Counted from the stretch's first letter, positions 1 to 5,933 are shown. The stretch is 6,206 nucleotides of DNA from DASXTW01 sp036505215 (GCA_036505215.1 DASXTW010000075.1:1-6206), one strand, 5' to 3'. Notes: a model not told the origin generated them from the letters alone. Numbers and translations are program-made.

Positions 1-785
1 CGCTACGAAGGGCTCGGAGTAGAGGGTCTGCGGGACCGCTCACGAAGGCCCCACGTGAGCCCGAACGCCACCAAGGCCGAAGTCGTCGGCAAGATCGTCT
101 ATCTCCGTCAGCACTACCACTTCGGGCCGCACAAGATCCCATGTACCTCAAGCGCTACCACGACCTGCAGATCTCTCCTTCGGGGATCTGGCGGATCCTG
201 AAGCGGTTGGACATGAGCCGGCTCCCCGCCTCCCAGCGTTGCCGGCGCCACGTGGACCGGTGGAAGCGCTACGAGAAGCCCCTACCGGGTCACCGGGTCC
301 AGGTCGACGTGAAGTTCATCGCTCCGCTCAAGGGATCGCGGAGGAAGCACTACCAGTTCACTGCGATCGATGACTGCACCAGGATCCGGGTGCTGCGGAT
401 TTACGACCGGCTGAACCAGACCACGGGGATCCAGTTCCTTGACTACGTGCTGGAGAAGCTCCCCTTCAAGGTCGAGGTGATCCAGACTGACCACGGCGCC
501 GAGTTCGGCTCGCAGTTCCACTACCACGTGCTGGACCGAGGGATCGGTCACGTCTACATCAAGCCGGCCACCCCGAGGCTGAACGGCAAGGTTGAGCGGT
601 CCCACCGGATCGACCAGGAGGAGTTCTACCGGATGCTCGAGGGCGTCGTGATCGACGACACCGGCTTGTTCAACGAGCGACTCAGGGAGTGGGAGGACTT
701 CTACAACTTCAACCGGCCGCACGGATCTCTCGGCGGCCAGACCCCGTATGAGAAGCTCCGCCAGAAGGCCAAGGGCTCGGTGTGA
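1..785 (+). pseudogene. IS481-family transposase, 5'-truncated by window edge and frameshifted
   Basis: A DDE transposase that cuts and joins insertion-sequence ends. It enters from the left edge, so its start is not visible. Frame 1 gives 46 residues (1-138) with the family-like stretch EGLRDRSRRPHVSPNAT and then HFGPHKI. The protein continues in another frame from the ATG at 141 (MYLKRYHD, then SPSGIWRILKRL). One base appears to be missing around 139-140, where a complete codon is expected between ATC and ATG. From the ATG at 141, the rve-type catalytic core follows: D56 in QVDVKF, D117 in IQTDHGAEF and E152 in NGKVERSH, so 34 residues separate the second Asp from the Glu. The C-terminal FNRPHGSLGGQTPYEKL is typical of the family. 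The catalytic triad is intact, but the N-terminal DNA-binding part is out of frame, so the protein is probably inactive unless the indel is a sequencing error. No slippery heptamer is seen at the junction. The terminal inverted repeat cannot be assigned because the other end is outside the window. Confidence 0.9.
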
Positions 786-1071
786 ACGAGCACCGTCAGC
801 TGCGCAGTACTGTCCAGTTGGATGCACGGGGAGAAATCGTGGAGCTCCCGGCTCCCCGTTCTCTCCTCCTCACCTCCACGCTCGCTCGAGACGAACCTTC
901 GCCCGAGGTTCTCGGCGGTCACGGCGGTCACCCGGCCCGGTATGCTCCCGCTCATTGCCAGCTCCAGCAAGGGCCCCAAGACACGGCAAGGCTGTGAACC
1001 CCGTCCCGGTGCTGTTCAGGAGGGTTGGCGTGTCGCGCCCCCGCCCGGCTGGAAGGTCGAGACCCCTGAGC
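786..1071. other. intergenic region without a recognisable gene
   Basis: This stretch lies between the transposase stop and the stop of the minus-strand gene at 1072. Short open frames cross it on both strands, but none shows a recognisable domain, a good ribosome binding site or protein-like composition. It holds the hairpin at 826-859 and a 9-bp tandem duplication, CGGCGGTCA at 913-921 and 922-930, which is probably incidental. The insertion-sequence end presumably falls somewhere in its first part. Confidence 0.5.
826..859 (+). terminator. hairpin downstream of the transposase, possible terminator
   Basis: A perfect 8-bp inverted repeat, ACGGGGAG at 826-833 and CTCCCCGT at 852-859, encloses an 18-base loop that itself contains the palindrome GGAGCTCC. 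It begins 40 bases after the transposase stop. There is no T-run, only a pyrimidine-rich stretch (TTCTCTCCTCCT) afterwards. Termination is therefore a guess, and an insertion-sequence end structure is an alternative. Confidence 0.3.
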
Positions 1072-1695
1072 TCACGTGACGCGGAACTTGCCGACCTCGC
1101 AGGCGTGACAGGCGATCCCCAGGCCGTAGGTTCCGGGCGTCAGTTGCCGTTTGTACAGATGCTGGAAGCAGCTGCCGACGCCAGAGGGAACTGTGAAGGA
1201 GCCCACGGCACGTCCGTTCGAGAACGTAAGCACCGGATCGTCGACGCCGATGATCAGCTCGCACTCTGGAGGAGTTGGTAATCCGCGGATGAGGAACATC
1301 CCGTAGCCGCCTCGCCAGTGGCGCCACCACGATCCGAGGAAGCAGTCTCCGAAGATCTCCACCTTCGTCCCGGGCGGGCCCCGTGCCGGCACGAGCCAGA
1401 CGTACGGACCGGGACCGAAGCGCCCGCCCTCGCACGACTGCCGGCCGCGAGCCTCCTTGCGCAGCTGCTGGATCGATCGGGTGGCCTGGTCGAAGCTCGC
1501 CTGCCGGGAGGCCGACCGCTCCGTCTGCTGCTGCAACTGCGCCACGAGCGATGCTGCGCTGCTCTGCGCGGCGGAAAGCTCCCGGCCGAGCGACCCGACG
1601 CGTGCCAACAGGAGACCGGTGGCGACGACCAGCGCAACCAGCACGACCACGACCAGGATCGGCCACACGTGCGAGGCTCGGAACGGGTTGCGCAC
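1072..1695 (-). CDS. membrane-anchored coiled-coil protein with Cys-rich TIG/Ig-like extracytoplasmic domain
   Basis: About 207 residues from the GTG at 1695; function unknown. Residues 11-31 form a strong single membrane span (WPILVVVVLVALVVATGLLL) after a short basic tail. Residues about 33-82 are Ala/Gln/Ser/Glu-rich and look like a coiled coil. The rest, about 98-207, resembles TIG/Ig-like surface domains: GPPGTKVEIFGDCF near the start, VGSFTVPSG in the middle and LTPGTYGLGIACHACEVGKF at the end. Six cysteines (88, 118, 145, 176, 196, 199) all lie outside the membrane, so disulfides are plausible. I infer a type II membrane protein facing the cell surface. The start is uncertain. An AGGGGA site at 1709-1714 lies 13 bases from this GTG but only 5 from an out-of-frame ATG at 1703, and one missing base would join that ATG to the gene as MPSVRNPF. 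The frame stays open upstream to a GTG at 1821, but that extension overlaps the ABC remnant and is Arg-rich. The gene lies downstream of the remnant on the same strand. Confidence 0.72.
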   Translation of the reverse strand: MRNPFRASHVWPILVVVVLVALVVATGLLLARVGSLGRELSAAQSSAASLVAQLQQQTERSASRQASFDQATRSIQQLRKEARGRQSCEGGRFGPGPYVWLVPARGPPGTKVEIFGDCFLGSWWRHWRGGYGMFLIRGLPTPPECELIIGVDDPVLTFSNGRAVGSFTVPSGVGSCFQHLYKRQLTPGTYGLGIACHACEVGKFRVT

Positions 1696-1804
1696 GACGG
1701 CATCGTAGTCCCCTACACCTCGTGCGCGGTGCGTCCCTCGTAAGGCGGGCGTTCGTGAGCGAGAAGGTCGAACTGGGGACCGAAGGTGAATCTCTCGATT
1801 CGGT

Positions 1805-2036
1805 TCAGGGACTCTTCGCACTTGATGGGCGGACCATCACGTCCTCCACGACGGCCCCGTCTTTTGAGGCGGACGACGCGGCCGCAGCTGGCCACGACCG
1901 AGCCCTGGGTCGCGACTATCACCGGTATCCCTCGCAATCCCGAAGATCGCGGATCGGCTGCACGATCTCGCCGCCGGTCGTGGAATCCAGGTTGCCTACG
2001 GGTTCGTCGGCGAGGAGCCGCGCCGCGCTGCTGCTC
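1805..2036 (-). pseudogene. ABC transporter ATPase remnant (C-terminal half, MacB/LolD-like), multiply frameshifted
   Basis: The minus strand spells the C-terminal motifs of an ABC ATPase across three reading frames. Frame A, 2026 down to about 1930, gives RLLADEPVGNLDS (Walker B and D-loop; the Walker B Asp at 2006-2008 and the catalytic Glu at 2003-2005), then TTGGEIVQPIRDLRDCEG. One base then appears lost in a G-run near 1925-1930, and frame B continues IPVIVATQGSVVASCGRVVRLK. That is the switch region, with Gln (1905-1907) where the family has His. One extra A near 1862 then restores DGAVVEDVMV and a TGA at 1805-1807. A possible signature tail, EQQR, sits at 2025-2036, but about ten residues normally found between it and Walker B are missing. 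Walker A and the rest of the N-terminal half are absent. The LADEPxGNLDS form fits the lipoprotein/macrolide-export ATPase group. The gene is dead, and nothing visible shows where its N-terminal half or permease went. Confidence 0.82.
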
Positions 2037-2136
2037 GAAACCGTGGTCCGTGTACGTGAATCGAGTGCTAGACGTGGAATACACTCCTTCTATCCCAGAG
2101 GTCAAGCGACCTTTGGAGAGACCGCGCGATGTCGGC

Positions 2137-2799
2137 ATGAGCAACTGGGTGCGGCTGGGAGGGCTGCTTGTTGCGCTCGAGTTTGGCGCGTTGGGCTGCG
2201 GCCGGGCGGTCGGACCTGGAGATGCCGCCGCCTCCCCCACGACTGCCCCCTCCGCTGCGGCGACCGTCACGCCTGTGGTGGCAGACGGACCGGTCCGCTT
2301 CGGTCACCGAAGGCTCCCGAGAGCGATCACCTGCCCGACTGGAGAGCTGAGGCCGCTTGCCGATGACGACCCGAGGGTCCGGGAGGCGGTTCAGACCTTT
2401 CTCGAAGCGGCGCTGTTGCCCGACCCAGATCCGCGAACGATGTGGGGGCTGATGGACCCCTCCCTCCGGGCGCTCTTCGACTCCTACGGGGACTTCGCCC
2501 GGCAGGTGCTGGAGGCGCCGTTCGACCCCGACTACGCGAAGTGGGAGGTGGCCGGCTACCTGTTCTCCGACCCCGAGGCTGAGACGAAGGGAGAACCAGG
2601 CCTTCCGTCCTTCTTCTTCCAGTGGCTCGTGTCCGAATGCGACGAGACCACGCTCGAGGCCCTGGGCCTACCATGTGCCTGGGCCGAGGTCGATCTCATC
2701 TGGCCTAGATTGGTCGACGAGGGACTCTCGATCGGGGCCACTCAGCTCTTTTTCTTGGGCCGGCCAGACGGCCCGAAGCTGTGGGTCGTCTACCACTGA
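2137..2799 (+). CDS. probable secreted protein or lipoprotein of unknown function
   Basis: 220 residues from the ATG at 2137. The N-terminus looks like a signal peptide: MSNWVR, a hydrophobic stretch, then ALGC with Cys21 as candidate lipid-attachment residue. A Glu at position 15 inside the hydrophobic core is unusual and breaks the strict lipobox rule, so simple secretion or poor processing is possible. Residues 22-50 are Ala/Thr/Pro/Ser-rich, as in linkers behind lipid anchors. The remaining 170 residues form a globular domain with three more cysteines (66, 168, 180). Its helix-rich start (DPRVREAVQTFLEA, then LMDPSLRALF) and hydrophobic end (TQLFFLGRPDGPKLWVVYH) faintly recall NTF2-like folds; this is only an impression. 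The only GGAGAG is at 2115-2120, 16 bases from the ATG, which is far. An in-frame TTG at 2113 is an alternative start but would put charged residues before the signal peptide. A 5-bp hairpin (2099-2112) lies just upstream. The gene stands alone, divergent from the ABC remnant. Confidence 0.72.
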   Translation: MSNWVRLGGLLVALEFGALGCGRAVGPGDAAASPTTAPSAAATVTPVVADGPVRFGHRRLPRAITCPTGELRPLADDDPRVREAVQTFLEAALLPDPDPRTMWGLMDPSLRALFDSYGDFARQVLEAPFDPDYAKWEVAGYLFSDPEAETKGEPGLPSFFFQWLVSECDETTLEALGLPCAWAEVDLIWPRLVDEGLSIGATQLFFLGRPDGPKLWVVYH

Positions 2800-3177
2800 G
2801 TCTGCAGTGTCTTCAAGATCGCCCGCACATGCGTCCCCGAGACGGCAGGCCACGGCCGGCATTGCCGATCGCTGCCCACTGCTCCTTCGCCCCGTCGGTC
2901 CCAGCTCCGCTGCGCGGGCGGCGGTAGGAGGCTTGGTCAATATCGGGTCGGCCAATGGGACCGGCCCTTGGTCGCCTACCCGTCGCGGGGAGGTTCCATC
3001 TTGCTCGCGCATCCGATGGGAGCAACGCTCAGAGAGGCCTGCCTGGGTGAGACCGGGCCCATGCCGTCTTGCGCGGGACAGGAAGCACGGCGGCCGTACA
3101 TGCGCTCATGATCGGGTCGGCCGGGATGGCAGCAAACAATCGGCCGCACCCACGCGTCTTTGACGTGGGAGAGGCGC
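2800..3177. other. intergenic region, no gene seen
   Basis: This is 378 bases between the secreted-protein stop and the start of the sigma remnant. Both strands are open in places, but translations are low-complexity (Arg/Pro/Ala/Gly-rich) without family motifs. No strong terminator stem or clear -35/-10 pair was found. The only well-formed signal is the ribosome binding site GGGAGAGG at 3167-3174, which belongs to the next gene. The promoter of that gene, if still present, should lie here. Confidence 0.5.
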
Positions 3178-3536
3178 ATGGGGACGCTGACGCTCGTGGT
3201 GGACGTCTCGGGGACGATTTCGACGAGTTCTTCAGGCGCGAGTATCCCCGGCTGCTCTCGACGATGTTCCTGACCTGCGGCGACCGGGCCGAGGCCGAGG
3301 ACCTCGCGCAGGCCGCGATGGTGCGGGCCCTGGAGCGGTGGGAGACCGTCTCCGCCGTAGCGTCTCCGGCCAGGTACGTGTACCGGATCGCGTTCGACCG
3401 AGCCCGAGGCTCCATTCCCCCAGTGCACGGAGAGAGAGTAGCCCTGGGGCGGCTGACCGGAGGGTCCCCATCGGACATGGGTCCCTTGCCACCGTCGCGG
3501 TGTCGCTCACTCCGTCGCCATCGAAGTCCCCCCTGA
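3178..3536 (+). pseudogene. ECF RNA polymerase sigma factor fragment (region 2 only), apparently frameshifted near the start
   Basis: ECF sigma factors direct RNA polymerase to stress or envelope promoters. Region 2 is clear in the frame ending at 3536: DDFDEFFRREYPRLL, then CGDRAEAEDLAQAAMVRAL, then SPARYVYRIAFDRARG. After about position 3415 the similarity stops. The remaining 40 residues are Pro/Arg-rich, and no region 4 helix-turn-helix appears in any plus frame before 3592, so -35 recognition is lost. The start is also broken. The best initiation signal, GGGAGAGG (3167-3174) with ATG at 3178, opens the frame MGTLTLVVDVSG. That frame would run into DDFDEFF if the four-G run at 3210-3213 had one more G. 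Without that base the frame ends at a nearby stop. An in-frame GTG at 3165 exists but lacks a good binding site. The fragment converges on the PD40 gene, whose stop lies 55 bases away. It is most likely a dead duplicate or relic of another sigma factor, since its sequence is clearly different from the intact one at 4712-5230. Confidence 0.75.
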
Positions 3537-3591
3537 CCGTCGAGGGGTTGCACGAGTCCGGAAGGGGCGTCGTGGTCCCCTGGACGGCGGG

Positions 3592-4725
3592 TCACCGAGC
3601 CGCGCTCGGGGTCGGCTGGGGCGAGGGAACAAGGGTTCCCGTCGAGCTCGGCAGAGCCTGCCAGGCGGGCCATCCATCGGACCCGGAATCGGTCAGCCTC
3701 CGGACGTCTGAGCCGTCCGCGGCCATCGTGTAGATGTCGCCCGCACGAACGAACGCGATCCTGGTTCCATCCGGCGACCACGTCGGGGCTCCCTCCGGGA
3801 CCGCCGTCTCCGTAAGGCGAGCTTCTCCGGTCCCGTCGGTGTTCGCCAGGAAGATGTCAAAGTTCTTCTGGCCGAAGGATGGATCGAGGCGGGTGAAGAC
3901 GAGCTTCCTTCCATCGGGGGAGAGCTCCAGCGAACCGATGTAGCCACCGCTCGGTGCCTCGAGGGCCCGTTTGCCGGTCCCGTCGGCGTTCACCAGGAAG
4001 AGCTGCGTGACCCCCATGGTGTCTCGCTTGAAGAGAATCCCGGACCCGTCCGGAAACCACGCCGGCGAGGAATCGAGACTGGCACTGTCGGTCAGCCTGG
4101 TCTGACCGTTCCCGTCCACGCCCGTGATGTACAGGCCCGAGGAGGTCCCGTCATCGGACCACTTCGCGAAGACGATTTTCTCCCCATCGGGGGACCAGGC
4201 TGGGTCGATGTCCTCCGACGAAGGATCGTGGGTGAGTTGGGTCAGATCCGACCCGTCTGCGTTCAAGACGTAGATCTGCATGTAATCATTCGGCGACGAC
4301 CCCTGGGCAGCGGCCATCGCGAGCCTGGTGCCGTCCGGGGACCAGCTGAGGTCAGCCGCCGCCGGGAGTTCCGAGCTCACCCGCTCGAGTCCAGTCCCGT
4401 CTGGCTCCATCACGTGCACCGCCACCGATGACCAGGAATCTGCCGTCTCGAAGACCCTCACGAAGGCGATCTTGCCGTTGGTGGGAAGGTTCGAACCGCC
4501 GGCCGGTGGCCGCTTCGTTGCGCCCACGCCGAACACCCTGGCCAGCGCGTAGGTGCCCGTTGCCGTCCCGGCGAGGACAGTCACCACGAGGGCGGCGGTT
4601 CCCAGGCGACGCAACCATCGGCGGCGGGCCTTCCTCGCGACGACACGCTCGAACGCGCTCGACGGATCGGGGGGCTCCGCGAGCCGTTCCAGTCCCGCTC
4701 GAAGCCGCTCGTCAATGTCCTGCAA
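3592..4725 (-). CDS. single-span membrane protein with extracytoplasmic PD40/TolB-like beta-propeller, putative sigma-factor regulator
   Basis: 377 residues. Residues 1-41 are a charged, basic cytoplasmic tail (DERLRAGLERLAEPPD, then ARKARRRWLRR). Residues 43-65 form one membrane span (TAALVVTVLAGTATGTYAL). Residues about 84-356 are PD40 propeller repeats marked by WSPDG-type motifs at 128-132, 177-181, 223-227 (WFPDG), 268-272 (LSPDG) and 316-320, each paired with an upstream NADGS/NADGT-like strand. The end is Pro/Ser/Thr-rich. PD40 propellers usually bind proteins or ligands and are not enzymes by themselves. The start is a TTG at 4725, chosen because AGGAGG (4735-4740) lies 9 bases upstream and because it gives the basic tail before the span. 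It overlaps the sigma gene by 14 bases, so translational coupling is likely. Position and topology suggest it senses something outside the membrane and holds or releases the sigma factor through the N-terminal tail. That role is inferred: the tail has no zinc anti-sigma HxxxCxxC motif. The reading frame is intact. Confidence 0.88.
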   Translation of the reverse strand: MQDIDERLRAGLERLAEPPDPSSAFERVVARKARRRWLRRLGTAALVVTVLAGTATGTYALARVFGVGATKRPPAGGSNLPTNGKIAFVRVFETADSWSSVAVHVMEPDGTGLERVSSELPAAADLSWSPDGTRLAMAAAQGSSPNDYMQIYVLNADGSDLTQLTHDPSSEDIDPAWSPDGEKIVFAKWSDDGTSSGLYITGVDGNGQTRLTDSASLDSSPAWFPDGSGILFKRDTMGVTQLFLVNADGTGKRALEAPSGGYIGSLELSPDGRKLVFTRLDPSFGQKNFDIFLANTDGTGEARLTETAVPEGAPTWSPDGTRIAFVRAGDIYTMAADGSDVRRLTDSGSDGWPAWQALPSSTGTLVPSPQPTPSAAR

Positions 4726-5230
4726 CGTCTCGGGCCTCCTCTCTGTTGGGCTCGCCGAGAGCGGCCGCCAACGATCGCCGCGCCCGATGAAGTGTCGTCT
4801 TGGCGGTTCCCTCGCTGACCTTCAAGGCCCGGGCGACGTGGGCGACGTCGAGGTCCAGGTAGTACCTGAGAACGACTGCCGCCCGCTGCCGGCGGGGGAG
4901 GGAGGCCAGGGCTTGCCGAAGGTCGATCAGATCGTCCAGCCCAGCAGTCGAATCTTCCTGGGCACCGGCGCCTGGTTCGAGGCGGTGCTCGGCTCGCCGC
5001 TCCACCCACAGCCTCCGCAGCCCGCTTCCCATCAAGTTGGTTGCTACCACCGTGACCCAAGCCGCGAGGGACTCGATCCCCTCACCTCGTTCACTCCGCT
5101 CCCAAGCCCGCGCCAGGGCCTCCTGGACTGCGTCCTCGGCCGAGGACCTGGTTCCGAACGCCAGCATCAGGCCGGCAACCAGCCTGGGGTACGTGGTCGC
5201 CAGGAAGTCCCGGATGCTGGCCTCGTCCAG
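4712..5230 (-). CDS. ECF-type RNA polymerase sigma factor (intact; start codon uncertain)
   Basis: About 172 residues, a normal length for an ECF sigma factor. Region 2 covers residues about 5-75: SIRDFLATTYPRLV, then TRSSAEDAVQEALARAW, then LAAWVTVVATNLMGSGLRR. Region 4 covers about 103-157: DLRQALASLPRRQRAAVVLR, then the helix-turn-helix LDVAHVARALKVSEGTAKTTLHRARRSL. A normal-looking start is missing. The first in-frame ATG (5167) would cut off the beginning of region 2. The frame is closed by a TAG at 5249-5251, and the only likely start between is a CTG at 5230, preceded by AGGGG with 6 bases of spacing. I chose the CTG because it keeps the whole of region 2. A lost start through an indel is the alternative. 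The gene sits 42 bases behind the frameshifted histidine phosphatase and overlaps the PD40 gene by 14 bases. No clear promoter was seen in the gap, so transcription from upstream is possible. SigE-like sigma factors are often controlled by a membrane protein encoded next door, here presumably the PD40 protein. Confidence 0.87.
   Translation of the reverse strand: MDEASIRDFLATTYPRLVAGLMLAFGTRSSAEDAVQEALARAWERSERGEGIESLAAWVTVVATNLMGSGLRRLWVERRAEHRLEPGAGAQEDSTAGLDDLIDLRQALASLPRRQRAAVVLRYYLDLDVAHVARALKVSEGTAKTTLHRARRSLAAALGEPNREEARDVAGH
4735..4740 (-). promoter_or_regulatory. ribosome binding site setting the TTG start of the PD40 gene
   Basis: A perfect AGGAGG on the minus strand lies 9 bases before the TTG at 4723-4725 and inside the last codons of the sigma gene. 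It fixes the unusual start codon and supports coupled translation of sigma factor and PD40 protein. Confidence 0.75.
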
Positions 5231-5272
5231 CTCACTCCCCTCGTCGATCTAGTTGAAAGACGCTGTACGCCT

Positions 5273-5790
5273 TCAAAACGTTGACAGCAAGGAAGAGTCT
5301 TCTGACCTGCTCCTCGTCTTGTCCCCAGCACTCACCCTAGCCCCGCCGGGGCCGCCGTCCTCGGTCTCACCGGTCAGGTGATCCCACCTCTTGGGGCTGT
5401 GGCCCACGACCTGCGCTTGCCGCCCTCCGGCTGCTCGTCCAGCACGCTGCGCGGGGCACGACGCAGCCCGTACGACTCCTTCTCGACGAGATCCGGATCG
5501 ACCGATCGCATGGCCTCGAGATCCGCGCCCTTCCCGGCTGCGCTGGCAGCCTCCCTCCAGCGATCCTCGATGGAGGAACGCAGACCAGTCGACTCGGTGA
5601 TGAGAACGGCGTCCTGGCCGGCGTCGTGGCGAAGTATTTCCAACATCTGGTTGGCCCGCTGGGCGCCCGTCGAGACGAACGCGAGATAGGGCGGGTGGAG
5701 GCGGTCGGCGATGGCCTGGGTGTCTGCGCCCTTCGGGCTGAGCTTGTCTCCTTCGTTGCCGGTGTGCTGCCGGAGCTCCACGGACCGCAT
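5273..5790 (-). pseudogene. histidine phosphatase (phosphoglycerate mutase-like) family protein, frameshifted
   Basis: Members of this superfamily transfer phosphate through a catalytic histidine. From the ATG at 5790 the protein reads MRSVELRQHTGNEGDKLSP, with the RxHT form of the N-terminal catalytic motif. Then come LHPPYLAFVSTGAQRANQMLEIL, the family's S/T-G-A-x-R-A segment, ESTGLRSSIEDRWREA, and LEAMRSVDPDLVEKES. Near 5415-5416 the frame breaks after PEGGK. One missing G (AAG CGC in place of AAG GCG) would restore AQVVGHSPKRWDHLTGETED, containing the second conserved histidine in GHSP (5405-5398 region). The restored frame runs to a TGA at 5273-5275, giving about 172 residues. As written, the product loses the second catalytic His and ends 19 residues after the break at 5374. 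The last 30 residues even in the restored frame are poorly conserved, so the 3' end may also be damaged. No good ribosome binding site precedes the ATG. The substrate is unknown. It is first in the minus-strand block ahead of the sigma gene. Confidence 0.8.
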
Positions 5791-5933
5791 CGCGCTGTCT
5801 AACCCGCGGCTGTGGGCGTCCTTGCCATCTACCCGTGCCTGGCTGTGCTGACCACCCAGCGCTTCGACTCTCAGAGATCGAATCCGCGTCCCGGCCTTGT
5901 TCTCATGGGCTCCGCGAGCCGGTCAGTTCAAAC

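Noticed and set aside
282..827. Long open frame on the minus strand opposite the transposase
   Set aside because: It is the antisense shadow of a recognisable transposase with an intact DDE triad, and its translation has no family motif.
822..1079. Small plus-strand open frame ending in GWKVETPELT
   Set aside because: No ribosome binding site or recognisable domain. Only the C-terminal end looks slightly protein-like, which is not enough to call a gene.
1786..2136. Upstream extension of the secreted-protein gene to a GTG at 1786
   Set aside because: The extra 117 residues are Arg-rich, lie antisense to the ABC remnant and would bury the signal peptide in mid-protein.
1383..2366. 327-codon open frame on the plus strand
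   Set aside because: Its translation is Arg/Pro/Ala-rich and without motifs. It runs antisense to the membrane coiled-coil gene and the ABC remnant and into the start of the secreted protein, so it is typical open space in G+C-rich DNA.
2942..3122. 12-bp direct repeat ATCGGGTCGGCC at 2942-2953 and 3111-3122
   Set aside because: About one 12-base repeat is expected by chance in a window of this size, and neither copy borders a recognisable element.
3416..3591. Sigma region 4 hidden in another plus-strand frame behind the region 2 fragment
   Set aside because: I read the three plus frames and found no helix-turn-helix motif or LPxxxR segment, so the region appears truly absent.
3625..3640. 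Hairpin GGGAAC-AAGG-GTTCCC as terminator of the PD40 gene
   Set aside because: It lies inside the coding sequence before the stop, in codons for the Pro/Ser/Thr-rich tail, and no T-run follows.
5281..5286. Perfect TTGACA (-35 consensus) on the plus strand
   Set aside because: No -10-like sequence lies at the normal distance (GACCTG is found there), and no plus-strand gene follows.
5861..5900. tRNA-like T-arm sequences (TCGAATCC) around 5879 and 6136
   Set aside because: The flanking bases do not form a five-pair T-stem, and no acceptor, D or anticodon arms could be built on either strand.
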